From contig ML681981.1 in assembly GCA_007922195.1 (NCBI GenBank), forward strand, positions 10,505,503 to 10,569,502: a DNA stretch of 64,000 nucleotides. The letters run 5' to 3'. Of the stretch, positions 1 to 11,009 are shown piece after piece (position 1 is the first letter of the stretch; every line of letters begins with the position of its first letter). The DNA comes from Podocnemis expansa. Its lineage: Eukaryota; Chordata; Testudines; Podocnemididae. A program made the position numbers and the translations under genes. The notes beneath the pieces are model-generated. The model worked only from the letters and a program-made list of their open reading frames with translations. It did no database searches and was not told the origin of the DNA.

Positions 1-25
1 GGAGTCTTTAATTGAACTGTGGTTT

Positions 26-75
26 GTAACAATATTACAAACTAATACTAGTAACAATGTTACAAACTAATACTA
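26..75. repeat. Two-copy 25-bp tandem repeat
   Basis: Two adjacent 25-bp units (26-50 and 51-75) differ at one base and read GTAACAATRTTACAAACTAA plus TACTA. They are followed by decayed TAATACTAATGC-like sequence to about 97. The unit contains the small palindrome GTAACAATRTTAC. This is a simple local duplication with no sign of function. Confidence 0.75.
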
Positions 76-2494
76 GTAATACTAATGCTAATACTCAGAT
101 ACATGGCTATACATAGTTGTACTGCCTGCATGCCAAACATCCTGAGTTATCTTGATATCAAAAAACTGATACATCCACGAATCTGATGATCCTAATGTGG
201 TAAAATTAATATTCTCAGTGTGCAAACAGCAAGCCGTACACTTGTTAAATCAGCAGAGAGAGTGACAAGACAATACTCTCCCTCCCCTGCTTTCCTTGTC
301 TTTCACGTGTATTCATTTTTATCCAAGCTCTCCTCTGCTTTTACCAAATAGAACTTAATACAACAAATTAGTTAACTTATATAAATGACAAAGTCTGCTT
401 CAATGAGTGTCTTCAGGCAGGCTTGGAGGTCTTAGCTCCACAGCTGCTTTGCTGGGAAAAATGTGGCAGGACCCTGAATCCTCCAGCAGGGGGGCCTCTG
501 GGCCTAGTCCACCCTGTCAGAGAGCCTCTAAGCACGACTGTAAAACAAATAATTATATATATATTTTAAATCTACACAGACATTTACAGAGTAATTTTGT
601 TCAGCACTGAAAAGCAGCCATCTTTGAAATGGACAGCAGCAGTTGTTTAGAAGCTTGCAGAAACCCTTCACAATAATTCAGGACAGTGAATAAAGAATAC
701 TATTGTAAGCAATGGTTTAATATGACTCCGAATGAAAGAAGAGAGGCACCTATTGTATCTTTGGCACCCATGCAAGTAGTATCCTGGGTTTTCTTTGGTT
801 GTCTCCTGGTCAGTTACTAACCATGGCCAACCTGCTTAGGTTTTTGAGATCTGACAAGATCACAGCCTAAGTGGTATGGCTGCTGGGATTTAACTTTTAT
901 CTAGGAAACTTAATTAGTTGAGTTGCGTTTTTTTCAGCTCCTGATTACTTAAAAAAGTAAAGAAAAAAAAACCCCACAGACACACAAAACAAAGGAAAAA
1001 AGTGAACCACAACACCCAGTAAAGTTAAATGCTATAGAAACAGCAGTATAAGTATTAGCACTTCAAAAGAAAAAAAACTATTTTAAAATTTAACTGCTTG
1101 GCAGATGCATGCAGCAGAGATAGTAAGAATGAAAGGGAGGTAAAGAGAACTGAAAGGAGGAAAAGGAGAAAAGTAACTTGGAGGAGGGGTAGGAAGATAG
1201 ATGAACCTTACACTGTTCAAAATAAAAAAAAGCAATGAAGCTGAAATCCTGACTCCATTGAAATCAATGGCAAAAGTCCTATTGACTTCAGAGAGACCTG
1301 ATTTTCATCCTGAATCACTAAATTCACTCTTTATGGATTACAATATGCCAACACAACCCCACAGTATATTTATTTTCTTTGACAGCTTACAGTTGCCTAT
1401 CATTTATAACACAGTAATTCTAGGAAGATTAAGATGAAGTAGAAACTGACTCTTCTGGTTTCAGTATTAGCCTGTAAGCTCAGGATGAGCTAGGCAAACT
1501 TTTTTCAAACAGATTATTTGCTGAAAAATGCAGTTTCAGATCAATCAAAACAGTTTGCAAATTTAGACAAAAATGTTTTCGCCCAAGGGGGTTTAGGAGC
1601 TATTCTCAAAACAAACAGTGATGGTGATGTTTAATGTCTATACAATGTTTAACCCAATGTTACAGCATTCATTTGGGATGTGGGAAACTCAAATTCAAAT
1701 CCTCACCCCAAAGATTATTTTATTATTGATACAAAATAGAATAGATTCAACAGAACAGACTGAGAATAATCCACTCCAGACTACTTTATTGCTTCATGAT
1801 TAGGGCACTCATTAAGGACACAGCCAGTCTCTGTATTCAAGACTCTGCTTCAAAATGTGGATTCAGATCTAAGTATTTCCCATTGTAGCTAAGTGTCCCT
1901 AACCATTGGGGAAAGCTTATTTGGAGGCAGAGGGCTCCAACACCTCTGTTTTGTGAATTGAGTGTATAACATCATTTGCTTTTACTTAAGGGGGGGGAAA
2001 TAAAAGGTTGAAATGCTTAGAAACAAAATAAAATACTTGTATTGGGTCAGATGCAATGCTTTATTTGACCCAAAATGAAATTTATCAACTTTTTTGGTTA
2101 ATCAAAAATACTGAAAGGTTTTGGCTGTTGTTTTGATTGAACAGAAGGATTATTTTGTACAAGGACCTAGTCTAAGTTTTTATTCACAACTAGAGTGCTA
2201 TACAAACATTAAATAACCATTAATAATATATTAAATTCATACATTTTCAAGAAATTGCAGAGTTTGAGTTCCATAGTTCAAGCACTGACATCATTGAGCA
2301 TTCCAGCACAATGATTGCGGCACTTGGGAATTGAAAGACAATGCTCAGTGACTGAGTTTGTTTTGCAAGATATATGGCAGACAGTTTGCCAGTCTATATT
2401 GTTGGATAACTGACTATTGCTCAGTGTGAAAAATATATTGGGTCTGACTGGTGTGATAACACCGACCAGTTAATTTGAATAAAGGTCAGTTTCC
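76..2494. other. AT-rich non-coding stretch, no gene recognised
   Basis: Both strands have only short open frames without family resemblance, and A-rich runs are common (960-1075). Around 1244-1300 there is an old-repeat word, TCCATTGAAATCAATGGCA, that recurs near 21035 and, in altered form, near 44460 and 61498. I see no splice-bounded coding segment, RNA gene or clear regulatory site. Confidence 0.5.
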
Positions 2495-3155
2495 AAAGGG
2501 ATAGCCATGTTAGTCCAATCCAGCAAAAAACAAAACAAAACAACACAAAAACCAAAACCCAAGGAGTTGTGTGGCACTTAAAGACTAAGGGTATGTCCAC
2601 ACGTCTCTTTTATTTTGAAATAACGCTGGTTATTTTGAAATAAGAGAGATTAACTCCACACAACGTATTCTTATTTCGAAATGATGGGCTCTGTCATTTC
2701 AAAATAAGAACCATCATTTTGAAAGAGCTTAAACCTACTTTAAATCGAAACAGCTGTTATTTCAAAATGGTTATTTCAAAATAACGCCGTTCGGACGTGT
2801 TATTTCAAAATAACCATTATTTTAAAATAACACTTTTGCCCTTCTCCTTCCCAAGGTGCCTTCCTTTTAACCTATATTGGGTGGGGGCATGGCCCAGGGA
2901 GGGGGCCATGTTGCCATACCTCCCATGGGTGCCCCCTCTCCTAAAGCAAAATAGCAAGTCCTGTGTTGGGACATGCTATTTCGCTTTGAGCTTTTCCCTT
3001 AATTTGAATTAACTTATTTCAGAATAACTATGTACGTGTGAACATAGCCTAACAGATTTATTTTTTGCATGAGCTTTCGTGGGAGAAAATCCCACTTCAT
3101 CAGATGCTTCAGAGATGGGTGAACTTACAGAATGGAATGAAAATAAATGCAAGGT
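2495..3155 (+). repeat. Dispersed SINE-like repeat split by a MITE
   Basis: The left part (2495-2588) and right part (3053 to about 3155) form one dispersed repeat. Its marks are the words GATAGCCATGTTAGTCC, GTGTGGCACTTAAAGACTAA, GCATGAGCTTTCGTGGG and CCCACTTCATCAGATGC. Related copies lie at 6929 (start only), 8313, 26412, 35941 and 38999. The copy at 38999 shares an extra tail, GAACTTACAGAA to AAATAAATGCA, with this one. The MITE at 2589-3049 interrupts it at TAA and duplicates those three bases. I cannot name the family, and no convincing tRNA A/B boxes were found. A GTGGG/CCCAC hairpin lies at 3079-3095. Confidence 0.75.
2589..3049. mobile_element. Palindromic MITE, 461 bp, TSD TAA
   Basis: The left end GGGTATGTCCACACG pairs with the right end CGTGTGAACATAGCC. 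The flanking TAA occurs at 2586-2588 and 3050-3052, a 3-bp target duplication. The interior is full of TTATTTYRAAATAA-type palindromes, with a GC-richer centre (about 2840-2980). Most central CpGs are lost (TTTGAAA or TTTCAAA rather than TTTCGAAA), so the copy looks fairly old. It has no transposase and is non-autonomous. The 3-bp duplication and GG-ended TIR suggest Harbinger-type mobilisation, which is an inference. Confidence 0.85.
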
Positions 3156-3439
3156 GACTCATTATGTCTATATCCACCATAAACATTTTCTTAAACAATC
3201 TATTATTTATACCACTTCTCCAGTCCCACTGGTAGTAGTAAAAAGAGAATCCCTCATGCAGATAGGCCAGGAACACTTCAGCCACTGTGTCATTTATTCT
3301 GAGCAGGGTTAGATGATTGATTAAAAGGTCAGTCACCTGGCTACCACTGGCAATGCCATTGTTGCTACTTGTGAGTTTGCACAGATGAAAGTACAAGGAC
3401 GAGAACGTTTGGACACATCTGAAGGAGAAGGCTGTCAAT

Positions 3440-4500
3440 CGATGGTCTTAAGTATGGGACAGGTTGGGCAAGTGCCCTAGGCATCATGCTGGGGGAGGGC
3501 ATGCCAGTGCTGCGGCAGGGCAGATTCCAGCAGCCAGCTGACTGGCTGCAGTTCCAGCCAATCGGATGAGATGGCAGGCTGGAGGGAGCTGCACAAGCAT
3601 GCAGGGTGAGGGGCCCCAGGAAAGATGGAGTGGGCAGGTAGTGGGGGGCTGGTGAGGTCAGCAGGGGCCAGCAGCAAGGTTGGATGGGGCAGCAGGGGTT
3701 AACGTTAAAGTCAAGGGGAATGCACCAGAACACCGTGCCGGGGCCCACCATTTTTAGAGGCCAGCGTTCTAAAACTAGAAACAGCAGCTGGAACGCAGCA
3801 ATCCAGTGCGTTCCCCCACCTGCCTGCCCCAGCTGTGCATCCTCCCCACCCCTTACTCCGACTTTCCCACCCCACCCACAGACAGACTCTGCTCCCCCAT
3901 GGGCTGCTCCATGTTGCCATGGCAGGAGAACTCTCCTGGATGGGGTGGACACATAGTGATAACATCATCACAGAATGCCATTCTCCTCTTGCCCATGCCG
4001 GGCAGCTAAGCATAGGGCCTCATGGGGCAGCAGCAGCAAGGGAGGGTGGCAAGACTGGGGGGGAGACAGAAGTGAAGAATGCAGGTTTCCATGTGGCAGG
4101 TAGGGGTCCCATCCTTGACTTTTGCTCAGGACCCCAGAAACCACCTCTGCAGACTGTGCCTTGATGCACTGTGGAGCTTAATTACCCAGTGCACCTCTGA
4201 AAGGAATTGTGCTCCAAGAAGACAGTCACCACTGGATTTTCAAGGAGCACTATGGGAGATGCACACACTTGGTCATCTTTTTGGTCCCTATACCAGAGCA
4301 ACTCTATTCAACAGACTCTATCTCTTCCCTTCCTCCACTGGGGTGGCTAGAGACTGGGGGGAGGTTTTAAAACGGAGCAGTCCCTGGAGTGTGTGGAGCA
4401 CAGAGACTGTGACTGTGCCAGGCTCTTGTGTAAGAAGTGAAAAGAAGTAAGGCTCTTTGCTACCTTATCACACAAGCATCAATAAAACCTAGGTCCAGAT
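3440..4500. other. GC-rich unclassified block, possibly an old LTR-like repeat
   Basis: About 1 kb of markedly GC-rich sequence sits in AT-rich surroundings. Open frames on both strands are proline-, cysteine- and tryptophan-rich compositional shadows without domains. The right end has a TTTTAAAA TATA-like string (4364-4371), then a short pyrimidine/purine-mixed stretch, then AATAAAACC at about 4481. That order (TATA-like box, short leader, polyadenylation signal) is what a retroviral-type LTR or a retrocopied 3' end would show. I did not find paired TG...CA ends or a target duplication, so the class is open. Confidence 0.3.
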
Positions 4501-6928
4501 GTAAATATATACTTTGGCACTGAGGAAACATTCTTTTTCTTCCTTCCTTTTATAAGCAGAGAAATGGGAGCAGGGCAATTTGATACAGAAATACCTTAAC
4601 AACCTTATTTTCTCTATTTTTTTTTAAGTTTCAGTTAATCTCATCTTTATTCATTTAGGTGCTGAGAAAATCTGAGACAGGGATTTTATTTATCTAGACA
4701 TTGGGGAATGGTCATTATCCTCTTTATCGAGTAAAATATTCATTATGGTTTAACAGATGATAGTGATAGAAACAGAAGATAGAAATGCAGAGAATAGGCC
4801 AAACCTCATGATTCAAAGGAGAACGTGAAGTCATATCAATCAGCATAATGAAAAAGATGTTCACTGATAAATGATTACATTTACAATGAAAGAATCAGAT
4901 CACATACCTTTAACGTATTCACTCCAGCTTTTGTGTGCCTCCACCTATTTATCTCAACATGTATGTAAAGTTTCAGTCCATAAAAGCATTTCAATTTCCC
5001 CTTTTATCTGCATGGTTGGGTTAACAGTTATTTAATTAAATTTTTTTAAATGGTTTGAATCCACAGGCTTAAAACTTGAACTCTTCTGATGAAAGAAAGG
5101 GCTTGGAAGCAGGATCAGGCTCAAAAAGAAAAATGTTTCAAATGAAATGCCTGGGGTTAAAAAGAAAGAAAAATGTATTTATAATGCAAATGATTTAATT
5201 TAATATATAAAGCTAGTTTGGCTTCCTTTCCTGCTTGTGTAGATAGAGTCATTTTAATTTAATGTATGTGAGGAAATATGAAGGGTTCTAAATACAATAT
5301 TATGAAACAAATAATACCTCTAAGTGGGTTGGTTAAACTTTATTGAACTCTGGCTTAAAATATCTCATGGTCTTTGTTTTGTACTTGGACCTGGGACTGG
5401 GCCTGTCAATGTTCCCCTTATAAACTCCAGTCTTCAGAGTTAGTAATTAGGCTGTATGTTTCCAGATCCTTAAAGTCCAGACGGCTGGAAATTATACCCA
5501 TTTGTTCAAACACCTATTAAGCAGCTATCACGAAAAGGGCACCGAGCACCCAATCCTGCACCTACACAAAGCTGTCAAGGGTTGTCACCGACTCCAGTGG
5601 TAGCAGAATAAAGCCATTAGGTGAGGTACATAAATGTCTAATACTTGCATCTCGATGTAGCTTAGGGACCTGAGTCAAGGTGTGTGGGCTCATTTTTCTA
5701 GGTATCATACAAACACATTTAAAAGTAGAATTTGCCCTGAAGAGCTTACAATCTAACTGGACACAACAGATTATTACCCTCATTTTGTAAGTGTGGAGTA
5801 AAAGACCTAAAGAAGTTAGAGATGGAAAAGGGCAATCTTTCGGTAATTCAATTCATCCTCTGCCACTGTTGGATTGTAGCTGACAGTCTATAAATATTAC
5901 ATAATTCAATATTATGTTTTGGTAAACACACACATTAGTTGGCCCATTTTAACAAATTAGAATACTATGGAACATAGTTAGATACACAGAATCCATTTTT
6001 GACTGGACTCTTAACTCATCAATTAATCCCAGAAATAATGCTTATGCTGTGACAAAATGTTTCTGTTCAAAGAATGAGTCAACACAACCATCCCAGAAGA
6101 AATACTAAAATGAGACAATGATAATGGAATCTATACTCTTCTAATCATAATATTCTCTATTGTTGTGGCATGGGTATCACTCTGAGGTAATAAACTAGAC
6201 TTCTATTGCACAATCTCATCTTTGACTCGGGACACATAATTCATGTCACAGTCATTTCCCTCACAGCATGGCTGCAACAACGTGGACTAGGGCTAATTAG
6301 AACCCACCCCCATCCAATAATAATTGTATCCTGAGGTTTCAAATTTCACATAGTGTGCCAAAAACTGGAAAACACAGGAACAAAATAAACCTCTAACACA
6401 GAAGTTTTATAAACTAAGGCTATAGTGCAGATTAATATTTAAATAATGGAGCTTTTTACAACACAATTTTTGGTAGATAGCCTTACTAGTATACTAAGTC
6501 TATGCTTAATGGATAATTGCCAACCTTTTTCAAAACATGCCTCAGTTCTGAGGTGTCCAACTTGTGGACAACTTAAGCCTGATTTTCAGAATCGCTAAGA
6601 AATAAAAATGCCAGCTGAAGCCAATGGGAACTGCAGGTGCACAGCCCTTCAGAAAAGTAAACCTCAAGTTCTCTCAAACTGCACACCCAAAAATGGAGGC
6701 ATCCCAAATCAGACATCACTTACAAACACTTGTTCCTTAGAACTATTAAAAAAAACTCTTTATGACCAGTTTTTCACATAATATTCCCAGTCCAAACCAT
6801 TGGTTTTTTGATACATGATGGAACAAAAAAAAATTGAAGAATCAATTTCAGTCACTTCTTAGTCCAGTTTTGTTCCTTGTGAATAGCATGCAAAAGGGTA
6901 ACAATGCCAAGAAACTTCTAATCTAATT
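4501..6928. other. Non-coding stretch with old repeat scraps
   Basis: No gene is recognised. A MIR/CORE-SINE-like tail in antisense is visible at about 5715-5775 (GAAGAGCTTACAATCTAA, which in sense is the usual TTAGATTGTAAGCTC). A LINE-like fragment with CCTGATTTTCAG and GAAGCCAATGGGAACTGCAG lies at about 6575-6670. Everything else is anonymous AT-rich sequence. Confidence 0.45.
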
Positions 6929-6985
6929 TCAGAGGTAGCTGTGTTAGGCTGTATATCGACAGACAGCAGACATCAAGAATGGTAA
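6929..6985 (+). repeat. 5' fragment of the dispersed SINE-like repeat
   Basis: The text AGAGGTAGCTGTGTTAGGCTGTATATCGACA matches in spirit the start of the repeat at 2495 (GATAGCCATGTTAGTCC) and, in reverse, the end of the copy at 35941-36020 (TTAACACGGCTACC). Only the first 50-60 bp is present, ending about 40 bp before the hairpin element. Confidence 0.5.
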
Positions 6986-7026
6986 CAGTATAAGACAATA
7001 GAAGAGCACTTCAGTCTTGTTGGGCA

Positions 7027-7734
7027 GGTCTATGTAGCCCAGCATTTTTGAAAAAACTTTTTTTGGGATAAGTATTTCAAAATAATTATCTCAAAAAAAC
7101 TTTTTTTTTCAAAAATGCTATTTTGGGACAACAGTCCGTTGTCCTGAAACACCCTGGCTTTTTTTAATTCAAAAAAGAAAGTCTACACTGGACTTTCTTT
7201 TTCGGAAAAAAAAAGCAAGTCAATGGATGAGATAGGGAGGATTTTCTGGAAAAAAAAAAAAAACCTTTTCCATGTCCCATGATGGCTTTTTTCAAAAAGC
7301 TATCTCAAAAAATGGCTTTTTATTTCAAAAAAGCTGGTGGGTTTAGCTTTTTCAAAAAAGCGCTCCAGGATCTCAAAATACCGGAGTGCTTTTTCGGGAT
7401 TGTTAAACCTTGTTTAATGTCAAAAAAAGCCTTTTTTGAGCTAGCTGTTTTGAAAAAAGCCATTACAGAACATGGAAAAGGCTTTTTTTTTAAAATCCTC
7501 CTTATCTCATCCATTGATTTGCTTTTTTTCAAAAAAGGAAAGTCCAGTGTAGACTTTCCTTTTCGGGGGGGGGGGGGGGAAAGCCCCAGCATTTCAGGAC
7601 AATGAGCTGTCCCCGGACTGTTGTCCTGAAATAGCATTTTTTGAAAAAAAAGTTTTTTTGAGATAATTATTTCTAAACACTTATCCCAAGAAAAGGTTTT
7701 TTTTTCGAAAATGCTGAGTAACGTAGACATAGCC
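7027..7734. mobile_element. Long-hairpin MITE, about 0.7 kb
   Basis: The two halves are extended inverted copies of each other. Matching pairs are GGTCTATGTAGCCCAGCATT with AATGCTGAGTAACGTAGACA, GTCCGTTGTCCTGAAA with the GGACTGTTGTCCTGAAAT region, AAGTCTACACTGGACTTTC with AAAGTCCAGTGTAGACTTTC, and CAATGGATGAGATAGGGAGG with CCTCCTTATCTCATCCATTG. Runs of T and A flank each pair. The outer end GTAGACATAGCC is that of the other MITEs here, but the left end is altered and I could not define a target duplication. The 15-base G run at 7565-7579 is inside it. The open frames in both directions are by-products of the hairpin. Confidence 0.75.
7565..7579. repeat. G15 homopolymer
   Basis: Fifteen consecutive G lie in the right arm of the hairpin element, where the left arm has an A run (TTCGGAAAAAAAAA). 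The run is therefore a later expansion or an assembly length error rather than part of the original palindrome. A second run of the same length lies at 24995. Confidence 0.8.
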
Positions 7735-7842
7735 TCTGAACACGTAGTAACAAACTTGAATTTTCCATAGTTCAAGCAAAAAAAACCCAAACCCTTCAAA
7801 AAAGACTTTAGTGTGAAATATATATATATGAAATATATATAT

Positions 7843-8290
7843 GGCTGTGTCTACACTTAGAAGGTTAGTTTGAATTAACTGAATTCAAACTAATTAATTT
7901 GAACTAAAAATGGTTAGTTCAAATTAAGTTAATCTGAATTAACACAGCCCTACTAGAAACCCTAATTTAAACTAGCATGTCCATGCACAGGACTTAATAG
8001 ATTGAATCAAGTAGGGAGCACTATTGCATAAAGAAAAATGAAGCTGTGGTTAATTTGAACTAACAGTTAGTTCGAATTAACACAGCTACATTGAGTTAAT
8101 TTGAACTAATGAGCTTGAATTAACCATAACTTCAAACTTAAGAAGGTTTTATGACTTCGAACTAGGCTTTCATTAGTTCGAACTAAGGGAACTCCTTACT
8201 TCAAACTAATGAAAGCTAGCATGGCCATGCACTAATTTACTTTGAATTAAGCCTCCTTAATTTGAACTAAATTGTAAGTGTAGACATACC
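7843..8290. mobile_element. Palindromic MITE, TTCGAACTAA family, old copy
   Basis: The ends are GGCTGTGTCTACACTTAGAA and GTAAGTGTAGACATACC. The interior repeats TTAGTTYRAATTAA-type palindromes many times. The copy at 43051-43434 is the same family and retains far more central CpGs (TTCGAA), while here most are TTTGAA or TTCAAA. The insertion is in (TA)n, so the 3-bp target duplication is ambiguous (TAT or TTA). It has no coding capacity. Confidence 0.8.
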
Positions 8291-8312
8291 TTATAACTGT
8301 AGTTTCCACTTC

Positions 8313-8405
8313 ATGTGTCTGACAAAGTGGGTCGCAGCCCATGAAAGCTTATGCCCGAAGAAATTTGTTAATCTTTAAGGTGCAACAGGAGGATTCTCGT
8401 TGCTT
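8313..8405 (-). repeat. Dispersed SINE-like repeat, antisense copy
   Basis: Read on the + strand it gives TCTGACAAAGTGGG, AGCCCATGAAAGCTTATGC and TTAATCTTTAAGGTGC, which are the reverse complements of the words in the copy at 2495-3155. The hairpin has a different loop (TCGCA) but keeps GTGGG/CCCA pairing. Confidence 0.7.
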
Positions 8406-10483
8406 TTTCGAACCTACTTGGCTTCTGAGAAGAAACACCCATTGCCATTTGGATCAAATCTCTATGGAAAACATCATGGAGATTTAAAAATTCACTTGCA
8501 GTTACTTTGTCAATTGAGACTCAAAATAGAGCACTGAAACAGACAGCCTTGATACACCAGATCAGTTTCTTTCAAGATACATCTTATTAAAAGTGCTATC
8601 ATATCAACTTCCACTAAACCCATAACTACTCTAGAAGAATTTGAAAATGAACAAAGTAGATCTATGGCCTTTCTGTGTGATATCAGTTTTTGTGTTGAAC
8701 TGCCATCCACAGAAGTCACGTTTTGTTTGTGAATAACTTACAGTGTAAGTCTTATGTTAAAACAATATTTAGGATCAGACAAATCTACAAATATGAGGCA
8801 ATTTGAAATAAAGACTTAATTCATACTACTGTACCTAGATATTTAAGAGTTTTGAGAACATTGACACGTCCTATGTACCACAGGGAGCAACAATCTGGTG
8901 CATGCAAAAGTCTCATAAACCTGAGTGGGAGTTTAGTAATTATATGAGCTGGCACAGACATTCTGAATGTATCAAAAAGCTAAAGAGTGCAGTTTAAAAG
9001 TCAAAGGAAAACTTAATTCAAAAATTTTGGTGTGTTTGTCAGAAGCCTAAGGTCTTGTTTTTCTGTGTAGTGTGTGATAGGCATTTGGGTACCTTCGACA
9101 GACGTAGAGATATTCACCCCAATATTCTGGCTAAATTTCAACTTGGGTAATTAAAATGTTCTTAACTAATTGATTTCTGTAGTTTCAAATGGTTAAAATA
9201 TCCTTCACTCTCTGTCCTAAATAGCTATGAATGTTATTTGTGCTGTATAGCCATGGCTATGTTTACCCCAGCAATGGATACATTCCAGTAATGGAAAAAG
9301 TGACCCTCATGCATCCCAGGGTTTGTGTGTTTCAGTTGGATAAGGGCAGATTCTGATACCTTTCTTTTTTGACTGTATCTTACTCTGGGAGTCCTGTCCT
9401 CTACAGAGCCTACTCAAGGATCAAGGCACTACTCAGTGTGAGTAAGAATAAACATATAAGAATCTAGCCCCATGGTTGTAAAATACTTTATAATTCTTCT
9501 AGATATAAACTGCTATGTAAATATATTATAGCCAGTTTACTCATTCACATTCACTAACTTCATAATGTAAGCAAACTTCATAGTCTAAACAAATATTTAC
9601 AATAGATTTTCAAAAAATAAAATATCCTGTTAAGATAGCATGAGGTAAAGCTATATATTCTCTTTGGCATGATATACCCGTTATCCTGCAAAACACATGC
9701 AGTTTCCATTGACTTTTACACAATGCCTAGAAACATGACATTTTCAGCAAATCATTGTTTATTAGAATATTAATATAATGCACTGAATACAATAAGCAAT
9801 TATGGCAATTGCATGGTAATCACAGAAAACGCATTGGTTATTTGATTTACCAGTAAGACTTCAAAACTTGCATAATTATCAAGGACTCTTATCTATTTAT
9901 AGAATCTGAAAGGCACTTTTTATCATTGTCACTCTCAATGCATATTTTCCACCAGTGTTTAAAACTGTGTTTAAGCAGGTAGGGGAAACAAAGCCCTATA
10001 TGAACTGATTTTTCTCTTGTCTATTTAGGACTAGGAGATCCCTGACTACCACAAAAGATGATCCATGGAATTGTGGCCCACACATGGATGAAAAAAAGAT
10101 AAGATGTGGAGCTGTGGAGAGAGTTGCACAAAGTGAGACTGCGCCACTGAAGTCAGTTCACTTCAACAGGATGCAGCATCCCTACCTTTGTCACCACAGG
10201 AAACCAGTCTGTAATTGCCTCACAACTAATTCACCTGCAAGCTGTTCTTGACAAAGAAATCTTAATATGAATCCCTAGAGCAAAGTAATGTAAAAGTTAG
10301 TACTTTTTTAAGGGAAAGTTTAGGCCCAAGCTCTTTCCATAGGGAAAGTGATGTAGGGGAATTGATTCCTGCAATCATCTGACTTCAGCATTACAAGGAG
10401 GGAGGGGGAATATGAGTAATACTCACAGAACAAGTTAGACAGACACCTGTCAGGAATGGTGCCTTTCAGCCCTACATTTCTAT
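8406..10483. other. Non-coding stretch, no gene recognised
   Basis: The sequence is AT-rich with scattered stops in every frame. A MIR-like 3' piece may lie at about 9468-9530 (TTGTAAAATACTTTATAATTC, then CTGCTATGTAAATATATTA). I see nothing else of identifiable class. Confidence 0.4.
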
Positions 10484-11006
10484 GGCTAATGTCCACACCT
10501 GACTTATGTCAAAATAAGCAAAATCGAAATAAAACACTTAATAAAACACCGCCAGGCTCCCAGCTTGCAGCTCCCACTGCAAGCGCCCAGCCACCCCGGC
10601 GGGGCAAGCAGTTTGGGGAGCCATTCCCCAGGCAAAAGCCGGCTGGGAGATGGTCCCCCCTGACTGGCCCACCGCCTGGGTGGGAGAGGTCCAGGGAGCC
10701 CAGCTGGTGGCGGGGTGAGCTGCGGAGGCTGCGGTCAGCCTGCGGGGGCTGCTGGCCCCCGCAGCTGGCGGCAGGGTGAGCTGCAGAGGCTGCGGCCACC
10801 CCACCAGGGCTGCCTTGTGCACGCCCCTGCACCTCCCCTCATCACCCTGGCCAGGGTGCTGATGGCTCCTGGCCAGGCTGCTGAGGGGCGGTGGGCCTTC
10901 CTCCCAGGGTGCTATGCACCCTGGGAGAAAGGTCACTTATTATATCAAAATGCCAGGCCTATCAACGGCTGTTGTTTCAAAATAAAACTCTCCCGTGGAC
11001 GCACCC
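10484..11006. mobile_element. GC-cored MITE, 523 bp, TSD TAT
   Basis: The left end GGCTAATGTCCACACC pairs with the right end GTGGACGCACCC. TAT flanks both sides (10481-10483 and 11007-11009). The outer 50-60 bp is AT-rich like the other MITEs. The interior is over 350 bp of GC-rich sequence with a two-unit repeat at 10701-10825 and an imperfect palindrome, CACCCTGGCCAGGGTGCTGA. About 100 bp of this core reappears in the MITE at 43845. The open frames crossing it (98-132 codons) are compositional and are not proposed as genes. Confidence 0.8.
10701..10825. repeat. Two-copy 61-bp GC-rich tandem repeat
   Basis: The units start CAGCTGGTGGCGGGGTGAGC (10701) and CAGCTGGCGGCAGGGTGAGC (10762), and both continue TGCRGAGGCTGCGG. 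They lie inside the GC core of the MITE at 10484-11006. Confidence 0.65.
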
Positions 11007-11009
11007 TAT

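Noticed and set aside
2495..2560. tRNA-derived promoter (A and B boxes) in the dispersed repeat
   Set aside because: No adequate match to both boxes at a proper distance could be found by eye.
3067..3106. Calling an active ribozyme in the dispersed repeat
   Set aside because: The core words and stem II are present, but the pairing needed at the cleavage side and stem I are not seen, so it is kept only as a finding to test.
3365..3952. 195-codon open frame on the - strand
   Set aside because: It lies in GC-rich sequence where both strands are open. The product is cysteine-, proline- and tryptophan-rich without any domain, and no splice or start context supports it.
7279..7799. Open frames of 108 and 159 codons on opposite strands
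   Set aside because: They arise from the TTTTTTCAAAAAA-rich arms of the hairpin MITE and mirror each other (FFKKA-like text).
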